Below are positions 19,494 through 28,305 of a stretch of DNA of 64,000 nt, one piece after another. The translations under genes and the position numbers were made by a program. This DNA is from Stieleria sp. JC731 (lineage in GTDB: Bacteria > Planctomycetota > Planctomycetia > Pirellulales > Pirellulaceae): the NCBI RefSeq assembly GCF_020966635.1, contig NZ_JAJKFQ010000001.1, positions 1,364,001 to 1,428,000 of the forward strand. The letters run 5' to 3'. The notes under the pieces were generated by a model, which had not been told where the DNA came from, made no database searches, and worked only from the letters and a program-made list of their open reading frames with translations. Every line of letters begins with the position of its first letter. The first letter of the stretch is position 1.

Positions 19494-21017
19494 CTATTGT
19501 GCCGTCGCTTTGGCCAGAATAAACCCCAGTCCGACTGCGACGATGAAGAAGGCAAGCAGAAGCGATCCGATCAGCCACTTGTCGGTGCCCTGCTGGCGTT
19601 GAGGTTTACGGCTTTTTTGCCGATTTATTCCCGAATCGTCACCCGCATGAACGCTGGATCGTCCGGCGCGAGATTGTGAAGCGGGATGAGGACGACCACC
19701 GGTGTAACCCGATTCGACTTGCAAATCTAAGAAGCTGCCTTCGTTGAAGTCGATATCTCGGCGAGCGACGTTGACCATTTTGCCGCTATCGCTGGCGCTC
19801 AAGCCTTCGCCCTGGATCAAGCGGCTGCGGCTGCTTGCCAAGGTTTCGTTGTTCTTATTGGAAACGGTGTCGCCGCCAGTGTTGGGCCTCAGATCGGCAT
19901 CGTCGAGTGAAATCGAAGACGAACCGTCATCGACGTATTGAGGCTTGTCGCCGAGGCCGATGGAGACCTTTTGTCCGCGAGGAACTTTGGCGACAAATCG
20001 CTCCAGGACTTCGGCAACGTCAGTTGCGGTTTGGTAGCGATACTGGGGCTCCTTTTGGATCATCTTGACACAGATGCCTTCAAGTTCCCCCGGGATATCG
20101 GGACGAATCTGCCGGATCGGTTTAGGCATTTCCTTTTGGTGCATCGCGATGCGCTGCGCCAAGGTGCCTTGGTTGAACGGGGGTTGGCCGGTCAGCACGT
20201 AATACATTGTGCAGCCAAGTCCGTAAATGTCTGCGCGGTGGTCAACCGAGTGGCTGTTGAGGGCTTGTTCGGGGGCGAGGTAATCGGCAGTCCCGAGGAC
20301 GTTTTCGTTGTTCGCGACCGTTAACGATTCCTCGTCTTCGGCTCCCATCAAAGCCAGACCCATGTCCAGTAGGCGAACGACGTTTTTGGAATCGAGCAGC
20401 AGGTTCGCCGGTTTGACATCACGATGGATGATGCCTTTGGAATGGGCGTGGGCGAGTCCACGGGCGGCCTGTCCGATCACATCCGCAGCGGTTGATGGAT
20501 CCAGCGGCCCGTCGCGTTTGACCAAGGCTTGCAGGTCTAAACCGTCGACGTATTCCATCACGATGTAGTGCACATCGCCTTCGTTGTCGATGTCGTGTGC
20601 CAAAACGATGTTGGGGTGGTTTAGCGACGCGATCGCTTTGGCTTCCAGTTGGAAGCGTGCCAGATAGGACGAGTCCGCAACTCGTTTCTTAGGTAGCACC
20701 TTGATCGCCCGGCGATCGTGCAGTCCCATGTGTTCGGCCAAGTACACACTGCTCATGCCGCCGGTGCCGATGTGCCCGAGCAGCTTATACTTGCCTAGAA
20801 AGAAGCCCTTGTATTTTCCGGCGAGCAGCTTTTCGTTGTGCCACGCGGTCAGCAAGCCTTTCTTTTCGAAGAGGCGAGCGAGCGTTTTTGCATCCGATGG
20901 CAGGTTCCCGCCGAGCTGTTCACGAATCTTTTCCACCAACCGCTGCTGTTTGGTCGGCTCGACCAAGCGGCTCTTCTCGATCAGTTCCAGGAACTTTTCA
21001 GGAGATAAAGTGGACAT
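19494..21017 (-). CDS. Membrane-anchored serine/threonine protein kinase
   Basis: The 507-residue protein has an N-terminal helical region (1-70) typical of planctomycete kinases and a Hanks-type kinase domain (about 73-345): IGTGGMSSVYLAE as glycine loop, RRAIKVL with the ATP lysine, IIHRDVKPANLLLD as catalytic loop and GTADYLAPEQA as APE motif. The metal-binding triad reads DMG (LLDMGLA) rather than DFG; the Asp is kept. A linker of about 130 residues rich in Ser, Asp and Gly leads to one membrane helix near the C-terminus (WLIGSLLLAFFIVAVGLGFI), so the kinase faces the cytoplasm and has essentially no external sensor. It is 197 bp upstream of the acyltransferase operon, on the same strand. 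Confidence 0.92.
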   Translation of the reverse strand: MSTLSPEKFLELIEKSRLVEPTKQQRLVEKIREQLGGNLPSDAKTLARLFEKKGLLTAWHNEKLLAGKYKGFFLGKYKLLGHIGTGGMSSVYLAEHMGLHDRRAIKVLPKKRVADSSYLARFQLEAKAIASLNHPNIVLAHDIDNEGDVHYIVMEYVDGLDLQALVKRDGPLDPSTAADVIGQAARGLAHAHSKGIIHRDVKPANLLLDSKNVVRLLDMGLALMGAEDEESLTVANNENVLGTADYLAPEQALNSHSVDHRADIYGLGCTMYYVLTGQPPFNQGTLAQRIAMHQKEMPKPIRQIRPDIPGELEGICVKMIQKEPQYRYQTATDVAEVLERFVAKVPRGQKVSIGLGDKPQYVDDGSSSISLDDADLRPNTGGDTVSNKNNETLASSRSRLIQGEGLSASDSGKMVNVARRDIDFNEGSFLDLQVESGYTGGRPHPASQSRAGRSSVHAGDDSGINRQKSRKPQRQQGTDKWLIGSLLLAFFIVAVGLGFILAKATAQ

Positions 21018-21630
21018 AGGCGGTCAGGGTAACAAATCCTTCCGGCGATGGGGGCTGTCGCTTTCATCCGACGCGTCAACAACCACTGCGTCAGTTGGAA
21101 AAAGCGTTGTGTACCGCGAGAGGAGTAGTTTTCCAAGTCGGAATTGCAAGCGATGCGAAGTCTAAGCGACAAAGTTGCGTCGATCAGCGAGTAACGCCAC
21201 CAACAGAAAACTTTTTCCGGAAAAAACAGTCGATTCAATAACACTCAATGCGGCTTCGCACTCGCCACGCCCCCTATCGTAACCGGATCGCGTGGGAACA
21301 ATACAATGAACTTTCCGATATTGTGGCGTGATCGTGCAATCCAGGTGTGATTGCAGCAGTTGCTTGGCGATTTGCCCCCCGATCGTTGCAGCGGCGCGGC
21401 GTTAAAAATGGGATTCAACCGGCATGGGACGGTTGAACGCTTTTGCGATCGTTGCCCTGCAATTCATTCTTGCGATTGCTGGTAGCGGTTCCCCCCTGGC
21501 GTCTATCAAGCCACGCTGAAGTGCCTTGCGGGCTTGCCGTGTAGAGGCATGACCCGAACCACCGAGTGAAACACTTGTTCTGGGTAGAATCACGTAGACC
21601 GGTTAGTCGGACTGACATCAGAGCATCGCG
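21018..21630. other. 613-bp divergent intergenic region with a perfect 14-bp palindrome
   Basis: This region separates the kinase gene (minus) from the DUF2064 gene (plus) and should contain both promoters. The frames within it give only compositionally odd peptides with no family resemblance. The clear structure is TTTTTCCGGAAAAA at 21212-21225, a perfect palindrome about 195 bp upstream of the kinase start, which could be an operator. Nothing else was recognised. Confidence 0.45.
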
Positions 21631-22443
21631 ATGACGGGTATGGAATCAAAGCAGATTGATCGGCCCAATGCATCCGGAACGGTCTTTGGCGTGATGGCCA
21701 AGTACTGGGAACCCGGCCGCGTTAAAACTCGTTTGGGAAAGTCGATCGGCCTGTCGAATGCCGCTGAAATTCACCGTTTGTTTTGTCAGCACATTGTGAA
21801 ATCGATGTCTGCGGTTGCCTATCGGCAAGTCTTCGTCGTTGCTCCTGCAGAAAGTCGCGAAGCGTTCGATGATTGGCTGAAGGAACTGTCCGGCAGTGGC
21901 TCCTCGAAAGCTGGCCAACAGGATGAAAACCTCTGGGGCGTCGTTACCCAATCCGCAGGGGACTTGGGTGTGCGAATGCGACATTGGTTCCGGCAGCCAC
22001 TTGCCGATGGTGATGTATCAGGGCCATTGTCGACATCGATATCTGTCAATGAAGATGCGAAACGCATCCTGATCGGTGCTGATTGCCCATTGATTGATTC
22101 GGCGGTGATCAGTGATGCCGAGTCATTATTATCGTGTCATGACGTGGTACTGGGGCCCGCTGCCGATGGCGGGTACTATCTGATCGGTCTTCGTGGTTGG
22201 GATCCATGTTTCGACTCTTTGTTTGAAGATATCAGCTGGGGTACCGAATCAGTTTTCGATGAAACGATCCGTGTTGCCGAGCTTGCCGGTCTATCGGTCG
22301 GGACAACAGCGAAGCTTAGCGATGTCGATAACGAGTCGGATCTGATCAATTTGCGAAGGCAGTTATTGGAATCAAATCGGGTGCCGTGGCATCGATTGCT
22401 CGAACAGATCGACGGTGTTCTCGCGAAGGAGGCGGGACAGTGA
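21631..22443 (+). CDS. TIGR04282/DUF2064 family glycosyltransferase-like protein
   Basis: A 270-residue cytosolic protein of the nucleotide-diphospho-sugar transferase fold. Family markers are VMAKYWEPGRVKTRLGKSIG at the nucleotide-binding start, RILIGADCPLIDSAVISDA with the metal-binding Asp, VVLGPAADGGYYLIGL and DISWGTESVFDETI. TIGR04282 members are annotated as arsenosugar-type glycosyltransferases and lie near diverse biosynthetic genes, so the true substrate here is uncertain. The stop codon overlaps the GTG of the downstream FAD oxidoreductase (GTGA), so the two are translationally coupled. The ATG at 21631 was used; another at 21640 is equally possible. Confidence 0.85.
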   Translation: MTGMESKQIDRPNASGTVFGVMAKYWEPGRVKTRLGKSIGLSNAAEIHRLFCQHIVKSMSAVAYRQVFVVAPAESREAFDDWLKELSGSGSSKAGQQDENLWGVVTQSAGDLGVRMRHWFRQPLADGDVSGPLSTSISVNEDAKRILIGADCPLIDSAVISDAESLLSCHDVVLGPAADGGYYLIGLRGWDPCFDSLFEDISWGTESVFDETIRVAELAGLSVGTTAKLSDVDNESDLINLRRQLLESNRVPWHRLLEQIDGVLAKEAGQ

Positions 22444-23612
22444 AAAAGAAAGTCATCGTTGTTGGTGCCGGCGCGATCGGGATGTCGATCGCATATGAAC
22501 TGACAACTCGTGGTGCCGAGGTCACCGTTGTCGAACGTGATCCAGTCTTTCAGTCGCGGAAGTCGTCGGTGCGGCGTTCAGCTTCAGCCTGGGCTGCATC
22601 TGGAATCCTGCCACCGGCAAACTTCGATTCCGCAACGGATCCGATCGATCAACTCCGTGGGCTCAGTCATCGATTGTTTCCGAAGTGGGCAAGCCAACTG
22701 ATCGATCAGACCGGCATCGATTGCGAGTTGGAGCGTTGTGGCGGTTGGTATCTCGCCGATACCCCAGGCGAGATCGCTTCCATGATGGGAATGGTTCATT
22801 ACTGGCAAGATTTGGCGATCGACTGTGAACCGCGGTCGCTAGAACAATTGGCTGCCGTGCAGCCTTCGCTGAAGCACTGGACCGAACGGGCTGCAAACGC
22901 GAAAGCTTGGTGGGTCCCCGATGAATATCAAATCCGTACCACTCGGTACTTGAATGCGCTCGCGTCGGCATGCGAAGCGAACGGGGCAACCCTGATTGAC
23001 GACGCCAAGGTAGTTGATGTTGTTGAACATCATCAGGCCGGAACCGTCAACGTTGTCGCGACTCGATCCGGAGAGACGGTTTCATGGGAAGGCGACCAGG
23101 TCGTTGTGTGTGGCGGTTCATGGACGGGATTGGTTTCCCCGCGGCTGAAGCTGGCCCAGAGCATTATCCCGGTCCGCGGACAGATCTTGTTGCTCAATGG
23201 TGGCAAAAGGGACTTATCGAGTGTTGTCAACTTTGGCAATCGCTACTTGGTACCGCGCAAAGACGGTTTGGTGCTTGTCGGTTCTTGCGAAGAAGAGGTT
23301 GGGCTTCAGCACGGAACGACGCCCGCCGTCCTTCATGACCTTCGAAAGTTTGTCGCAGACATCTGCCCTGCACTTTCGCACGCTGTCCAGGTGACCGCTT
23401 GGTCCGGGCTAAGACCGATGACTTTTGACGGGTTTCCGATGTTCGGCAAGTTGCCCGACAGCCAGTCGATCTACGTCGCTGCCGGACACTATCGCAGCGG
23501 GATTCACCTATCTCCGGGGACTGCCGTATGTCTCGCCGATTTAATGTTCGACCAACAGCCGCCTTTGGAGGTTCAGCCATTTTCGGTTGGCAAGCAACAA
23601 CAGCACATTTGA
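22440..23612 (+). CDS. FAD-dependent amine/amino-acid oxidoreductase (DadA/ThiO-like)
   Basis: The start was placed at GTG 22440 because AAGGAGG lies about 9 bp upstream and the FAD-binding motif VIVVGAGAIGMSIAYELTTR follows at once. The product is about 390 residues, normal for the DAO family. Other features are SASAWAASGILPPANFDS (flavin contact region), VVVCGGSWTGLV, IIPVRGQILLL and the C-terminal WSGLRPMTFDGFPMFG with YVAAGHYRSGIHLSPGTA. These fit glycine oxidase ThiO or D-amino-acid dehydrogenase DadA; the substrate cannot be told apart by eye. No thiamine biosynthesis genes are adjacent. It overlaps the DUF2064 gene by 4 bp. Confidence 0.85.
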   Translation: MKKKVIVVGAGAIGMSIAYELTTRGAEVTVVERDPVFQSRKSSVRRSASAWAASGILPPANFDSATDPIDQLRGLSHRLFPKWASQLIDQTGIDCELERCGGWYLADTPGEIASMMGMVHYWQDLAIDCEPRSLEQLAAVQPSLKHWTERAANAKAWWVPDEYQIRTTRYLNALASACEANGATLIDDAKVVDVVEHHQAGTVNVVATRSGETVSWEGDQVVVCGGSWTGLVSPRLKLAQSIIPVRGQILLLNGGKRDLSSVVNFGNRYLVPRKDGLVLVGSCEEEVGLQHGTTPAVLHDLRKFVADICPALSHAVQVTAWSGLRPMTFDGFPMFGKLPDSQSIYVAAGHYRSGIHLSPGTAVCLADLMFDQQPPLEVQPFSVGKQQQHI

Positions 23613-23687
23613 TTGACTTGCTTGCCGTGCTTGTGATCGCTGTTGAAAGGTCTTTCGTTGCGGCTGTCGATGCCTACAATCCCCGCC

Positions 23688-24377
23688 ATGGAAAACGAAC
23701 AACAGAACACAGACGCTTTTGACGACATGGCAACCTTGGATCCACCCGGAACGATCGCTGTGATCGGAGCCGGGCCTTTGGGTTTGGAAGCCGCTCTTTA
23801 TGGTCGATACTTGGGGTACAAGGTTACGGTTTTCGAAGCGGGAAACGCGGCGAATGCTTTGGCTGGTCGCGATGACGAACCGATTCCTATGAGTCCTGAT
23901 CGTTGCATGTCACCGCTGACAAGATCAGCGATCTATGCGCAAGCTGGCAGCCTCGATCCGCAAACCGGTCCGCTGACAATCGGCCAATGGTTGGGGCAGG
24001 TGTGGTTGCCGCTGACTCAGACTGATCTGTTGCGAGGAAGGATTCGCGAAGGCGTGAAAGTTCAGAGTATTGAGCAGGTTGAACTGACCGATGACGAAAC
24101 CGGTGAAGCATTGCCGCCTGATTTTCGTCTTCATACCGATTTCGAGGAGGTTTCTGGAGAAGACTTCGAAGCGATCATTGTCGCTGTCGGGGGCGGTGAC
24201 GTTCAGATCGACCACCGGTTTGAATTGCCTCAGGACTACTATTTCCGCGTCGGTGGGCATGCCGCCCAAGAGGATACGGAACTGAATTTCTGGACCGGGC
24301 TAAAGGAAATCGTCGCGATCTATGCATCGTTGGGTGGTCGGTCTGATTTGGATTTGTACCGACCCGTGCGTGGCTGA
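23688..24377 (+). CDS. NAD(P)/FAD-binding Rossmann protein, possibly truncated oxidoreductase
   Basis: About 229 residues. An N-terminal dinucleotide-binding fold is clear: TIAVIGAGPLGLEAALYGRY followed by GYKVTVFEAG. A second block, EAIIVAVGGGDVQIDH, resembles the strand where flavin oxidoreductases return to the nucleotide site. FAD-dependent oxidoreductases of this kind normally have an extra domain and 350-450 residues, so this looks like a minimal or decayed version, or a dedicated family. Candidate starts are TTG 23643, ATG 23670 and ATG 23688; none has a clear ribosome binding site. It follows the DadA/ThiO-like gene by about 75 bp and may be cotranscribed. Confidence 0.6.
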   Translation: MENEQQNTDAFDDMATLDPPGTIAVIGAGPLGLEAALYGRYLGYKVTVFEAGNAANALAGRDDEPIPMSPDRCMSPLTRSAIYAQAGSLDPQTGPLTIGQWLGQVWLPLTQTDLLRGRIREGVKVQSIEQVELTDDETGEALPPDFRLHTDFEEVSGEDFEAIIVAVGGGDVQIDHRFELPQDYYFRVGGHAAQEDTELNFWTGLKEIVAIYASLGGRSDLDLYRPVRG

Positions 24378-24440
24378 TCGACCAACCCATACGGTGCAAT
24401 GACCTTGATTTTTCTGCTCAATTCGGCGAGATAGTGGGCT

Positions 24441-25004
24441 ATGTCAAAATCCCTGCTCCTGTCGATTTGCGGCTTATTGGTCATCGGCTTTATCGGAAGT
24501 ACGCCTGTGATGGCGGAGTTTCCGGACTTTGTCCTGCCCGATGATGTCGCATCGAGCGACAACACCGTAAATGCTAGCAGTACTGGCCCATTGGTGACGA
24601 CTGTCAGCGCGCTGACTTTGGTGCTTGCTCTGTTTGGCGTTGTCGTCTGGGTGGCGCGAAAGTACGGGAATGCTCAACAGACCGCAGGCACTCTTCCCGA
24701 AGACGTCTTCCGCGTTCTGGGGAATTCGACAATCGAGTCCGGAACTCGCGTGACTTATCTACATGTTGGCAACAAGGTTGTCGTCATGGGACAATCGCAA
24801 AATGGCCAGCCAACAACACTGGCTGAAATCGACGACCCCAACGAAGTCGAACGTATTGTCGGACGTTGTTTGGGCAGGCCTGAGATCATCGGGCGTCGAT
24901 CGCAAACGCGTCATGCCGGCGATGCCTCGCGATACGATGACCGTCAAGCGAGTCAATCTCGACCCGGGGCACCGATTCGCCGGTCCAACGTGGCGGCTGG
25001 ATGA
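24441..25004 (+). CDS. fliO: FliO-like flagellar biosynthesis protein
   Basis: The 187-residue protein has a signal-like first helix (SLLLSICGLLVIGFIGSTPV), a short external region and a second membrane helix (SALTLVLALFGVVVWVARKY). The cytosolic FliO/MopB domain follows, with FRVLGNSTIESGTRVTYLHV and GNKVVVMGQSQNGQPTTLAEI. FliO helps assemble the FliPQR export gate of the flagellar type III secretion system. No fliP, fliQ, fliR or flhA is nearby, so it is separated from the usual cluster. Its stop overlaps the ATG of gltS (ATGA), which couples translation of two functionally unrelated genes. Confidence 0.75.
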   Translation: MSKSLLLSICGLLVIGFIGSTPVMAEFPDFVLPDDVASSDNTVNASSTGPLVTTVSALTLVLALFGVVVWVARKYGNAQQTAGTLPEDVFRVLGNSTIESGTRVTYLHVGNKVVVMGQSQNGQPTTLAEIDDPNEVERIVGRCLGRPEIIGRRSQTRHAGDASRYDDRQASQSRPGAPIRRSNVAAG

Positions 25005-26476
25005 TCGTTTCGGTTGTCTTTGTCGCTTTCTTGTTGTTGCTGGGCGTGGTGTTGCGCCAGCTGATCAAGCCATTGCGATGGCTGTTTATACCTGGGTCCG
25101 TTATTGCCGGTTTTATCGGACTGTTCTTAGTCCAGTTGGTTCTGCGAACCGGGGCCGTCGATGGTCCGGCGCTCGCATGGATCCAGCAGCAAACGCAAAT
25201 ACTCAGTTCGTGGCCGGGTCCGCTGGTCGCGTTTGTCTTCGCGGCGATGATGCTCCAGTCACCGGACACATCTGGTGGTCCGATCGATCAGTCGACGTCA
25301 TCGCGAGTCGCTCGCCAAGGATTGATGGTCTGGATCATCGTCCTGGGCGAAACATTCGTCGGCCTGTTGGCAACGGCGGCAGTCATTCAACCGATGATGC
25401 AGGTCCCCAATTCGTTTGGCATGCTGATTGAAGCCGGCTTCGCTGGTGGGCATGGCACTGCGGGCGCGATGGGAGTCGTCTTCGCAAGCGACGCTGTTGG
25501 GCTAGCAGCCGGGTTGGACTTGGGAATGCTGATGGCGACTTGCGGGCTGGTCTACGGCGTGATCAGTGGGATCGTTTGGATCAATCTGGGGTCACGCCGT
25601 GGCTGGTTTAAAAAGCGATCCGATGGTCAAAATGTTGCTGAAGATCAAAAGACTGATCCGCAGCGAGCTCAGCAGCGCACAGCGATTGGGTATCAAGTGA
25701 TGCCGGCCGAGGCGATCGATCCGTTGTTATTGCAGGCGGTTTGGATCGCGATCGCTGTCGGATTGGGAATGGCGGCGCAGTTCTGTGTTCAGCAAGCGGC
25801 CGACTGGATGGATTTTCGATTCGGCTGGGGGGCCCACGCGGGTGCGGAGGGTGCCCAGGCAGAACTGAGTCAGCGGATGAGCGCGTCGACCCTGCTTGGG
25901 TTCCCATTGTTTATCTACACAATGCTGGCCGGGCTGGTCTTGCGAAAATTGATGTGCAGATTTGGGGCAGGGAATCTGCTCGACAACATCACGCTGCAGC
26001 GGCTGTCGGCAACCGCAATGGAAGTCTTGGTGGTGGCGGCGATCGCATCACTGAGGATCGAGACATTGGTTTCCTATGCAGGTGCTTTTAGCGTTCTGTT
26101 TATTTTTGGTGCTATTTGGACCGCGGTCTGTTTGATGGTGATCTCACGCTGGGTATTGCCACGTGAGAATTGGTTTCCGCTGGGGTTGATCAACTATGGA
26201 ATGTCGACGGGCACGACGGCGACGGGATTCGTCTTACTGCGTGTCGTCGATCCCGATTTAAAGACGACAGCGGCGAATGATTATGCCTTAGCGGTTCCGA
26301 TCTCGGCCCCGTTTGTCGGTGGCGGGATTTTAACCATCGCCCTTCCCTTGTTGGTTTTGGAACGGGTGTCGATCTGGTGGCCGACACTGGCAATCGGTCT
26401 CGTTTTGCTGGGGCTGATCATGTTGGGAAGACGCTGGAATCGTTTGTCCGAGCGGAACGTCGTGGCGGCGGAGTGA
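25001..26476 (+). CDS. gltS: Sodium/glutamate symporter family protein (GltS-like)
   Basis: A 491-residue inner-membrane carrier with about ten or eleven helices. The N-terminus (VFVAFLLLLGVVLRQLIKPL then FIPGSVIAGFIGL) and the re-entrant loop GFAGGHGTAGAMGVVF with its glycine pair are typical of GltS. The second half repeats this pattern: INYGMSTGTTATGFVLLRVV is the internal counterpart. At 491 residues it is longer than E. coli GltS (about 400), mainly in a central hydrophilic loop near residues 205-235. Glutamate specificity is assumed from family membership. Translation is coupled to the preceding fliO by a 4-bp overlap. Confidence 0.85.
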   Translation: MIVSVVFVAFLLLLGVVLRQLIKPLRWLFIPGSVIAGFIGLFLVQLVLRTGAVDGPALAWIQQQTQILSSWPGPLVAFVFAAMMLQSPDTSGGPIDQSTSSRVARQGLMVWIIVLGETFVGLLATAAVIQPMMQVPNSFGMLIEAGFAGGHGTAGAMGVVFASDAVGLAAGLDLGMLMATCGLVYGVISGIVWINLGSRRGWFKKRSDGQNVAEDQKTDPQRAQQRTAIGYQVMPAEAIDPLLLQAVWIAIAVGLGMAAQFCVQQAADWMDFRFGWGAHAGAEGAQAELSQRMSASTLLGFPLFIYTMLAGLVLRKLMCRFGAGNLLDNITLQRLSATAMEVLVVAAIASLRIETLVSYAGAFSVLFIFGAIWTAVCLMVISRWVLPRENWFPLGLINYGMSTGTTATGFVLLRVVDPDLKTTAANDYALAVPISAPFVGGGILTIALPLLVLERVSIWWPTLAIGLVLLGLIMLGRRWNRLSERNVVAAE

Positions 26477-26558
26477 TGCCTGTTCGCGGGCAATCGTGTC
26501 CGATATTCTCCTGTCAATGATTTGAAACGCACTTTGTCCGATCCAATAGAGCAAGCAA

Positions 26559-27449
26559 TTGTCTGTCGCTGCCCCAACCACCGGCGAATCATCAACGCTT
26601 CCACCGCCGAACGCCTGGCACCGGTTTTCGGTTTGGGGAATGATTTTGCGGACTTCGCTGGGAGAGCGATTGGTTTACCGAGGCGACTTTGCACTCGGGA
26701 CGCTGATGCGTTTTCTGCCGATCATCACGCAGATCTTTTTGTGGTATGCCGTCTTCGATTCGATTGGTGCAGCCGAAGGTGACGATGCGACCACGATTGG
26801 CGGGTTTCGATTCCGCGACATGGTGGCGTACTACCTGTTGACGATGATCGCACGGGCGTTTTCCAGCATGCCAGGCTTGGCATCAGGCATCGCGCAGCAG
26901 ATTCGAGATGGGGAGATCAAGCGTTACTTGATACAGCCGATCGATTTCATCGGCTTTTTATTGGCGACCCGGGTTGCGCATAAGCTGGCGTACTATGCGA
27001 TCGCGGTGGCGCCCTTTGCTTTAGTGTTTTATTTGGCTCGCGACTACTTTGTTGACGGGTGGCCAAGCGTCTCGGTCTTTGTGGCGTTTTGCATGTCATT
27101 GGTGATGGGATTCCTGATCGGCTTTTTTCTTGAAGCTGCGATCGGAATGATCGGATTCTGGTTTTTAGAAGTCACCTCGTTATTGTTCGTCGTGATGCTG
27201 TTTAGCTTCTTTCTGTCGGGACACATGTTCCCACTGACGATGCTGCCCGACGGTATCGAAAGCGTGGTGCAGTTTCTGCCGTTTAAGTATTTGGCTTATT
27301 TCCCCGCAGCGGTGTTTCTAGGCAAGATCCCTGAAGATCAATTGTGGATCGAAATCGGAATCGAAGCCGCGTGGCTAGTTTTCTTCATCGTGCTTTGTCG
27401 GGTTGCTTTTGCACGCGGCGTACGACGCTATAGCGGATTCGGAGGTTAA
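26559..27449 (+). CDS. ABC-2 type permease (DUF990/ABC2_membrane_6 family)
   Basis: A 296-residue membrane protein with six helices. Characteristic stretches are LVYRGDFALGTLMRFLPII, IRDGEIKRYLIQPIDFIGFL, the elbow segment that contacts the ATPase, and SFFLSGHMFPLTMLPDGIES near the C-terminal helices. The family works in pairs with a second permease and a separate ATPase. The TTG start at 26559 would add 27 residues before the recognisable part; ATG 26640 may be the real start. The second permease follows directly, but no ATPase gene is present: the upstream gene is gltS. Confidence 0.85.
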   Translation: MSVAAPTTGESSTLPPPNAWHRFSVWGMILRTSLGERLVYRGDFALGTLMRFLPIITQIFLWYAVFDSIGAAEGDDATTIGGFRFRDMVAYYLLTMIARAFSSMPGLASGIAQQIRDGEIKRYLIQPIDFIGFLLATRVAHKLAYYAIAVAPFALVFYLARDYFVDGWPSVSVFVAFCMSLVMGFLIGFFLEAAIGMIGFWFLEVTSLLFVVMLFSFFLSGHMFPLTMLPDGIESVVQFLPFKYLAYFPAAVFLGKIPEDQLWIEIGIEAAWLVFFIVLCRVAFARGVRRYSGFGG

Positions 27450-27453
27450 CGCG

Positions 27454-28305
27454 ATGTCCGAACTAGGTAGATACCTTCGCGTCTTTATGACTTTCGCCCG
27501 CAACAGTTTGGTTCGTGACATGACGTTCCGAACAAACTTTCTGCTGCAATGCGTTAGCAGTCTCGGTTGGACGGCGATGAACGTCGGGTTTTACTTGATC
27601 ATCTTCGAGCACACCGGATCGATCGGTGAAGGCACCGGTTGGGATCAAGACCGGTTCTTTCTGTTTATCGCGACGACTTGGTTTATCAATTCGCTAGTGC
27701 AGGCGTTCTTTATGCCGAACGCGCAGGAGTTCAGCGAAATGATTCGAACCGGAGGGTTGGACTTTGCATTGTTAAAGCCGATCGATACGCAGTTTTTGAT
27801 CTCGTTTCGGCGGATCGATTGGAGCCAGCTTTCCAACTTTTTTGCGGGCGGTTTGATTGCCGCGGTATCGCTTTACAACCTCGCGACACGCGAAGTCGAC
27901 CCGATGATACCTTCGCCGTTGACGGTTTTGCTGTACGTGATCTTTGTCGCCTGTGGTGTGATGATGATGTACAGCTTGATGGTCGCACTGAGTGCCACCA
28001 GTGTTTGGCTGGGCAGGAATCAGTCGCTCTATAATTTCTGGTTTTACATTACCAACTTCAGCCGCTATCCGATGGAGATCTATGATCGTTCGTGGGGCAA
28101 GCCGCTTTATGGTTTGTTTACCTTCGTGATCCCGATCCTGTTGGTCGTCAATGTACCGGCTCGGATTTTGGCTCAACCTGTGTCCGATCGGTCTGGCGGG
28201 CAGTGGTTTGTCGTTTGGGCGGCAGTGGCGACGGTGCTGAGCGTGTTGGCAAGCCGCTGGATGTTTCGTCGCAGTTTGCTGAGCTATCGTAGTGCGAGCA
28301 GCTAG
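27454..28305 (+). CDS. ABC-2 type permease, second subunit (DUF990 family)
   Basis: The start was set at ATG 27454, preceded by GGAGG about 10 bp upstream, which leaves 2 bp after the previous stop. The 283-residue product has six helices, with MTFRTNFLLQCVSSLGWTA near the N-terminus, the ATPase-contact segment EMIRTGGLDFALLKPIDTQF and FVIPILLVVNVPARIL near the end. It is paralogous to the preceding permease (compare RDGEIKRYLIQPID with RTGGLDFALLKPID), so the two should form a heterodimeric channel. Transported substrate is unknown. The cognate ATPase must be encoded elsewhere. Confidence 0.85.
   Translation: MSELGRYLRVFMTFARNSLVRDMTFRTNFLLQCVSSLGWTAMNVGFYLIIFEHTGSIGEGTGWDQDRFFLFIATTWFINSLVQAFFMPNAQEFSEMIRTGGLDFALLKPIDTQFLISFRRIDWSQLSNFFAGGLIAAVSLYNLATREVDPMIPSPLTVLLYVIFVACGVMMMYSLMVALSATSVWLGRNQSLYNFWFYITNFSRYPMEIYDRSWGKPLYGLFTFVIPILLVVNVPARILAQPVSDRSGGQWFVVWAAVATVLSVLASRWMFRRSLLSYRSASS

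Noticed and set aside
21402-21593. 63-residue minus-strand frame in the kinase upstream region
   Set aside because: Basic, low-complexity peptide without known family; better explained as intergenic DNA.
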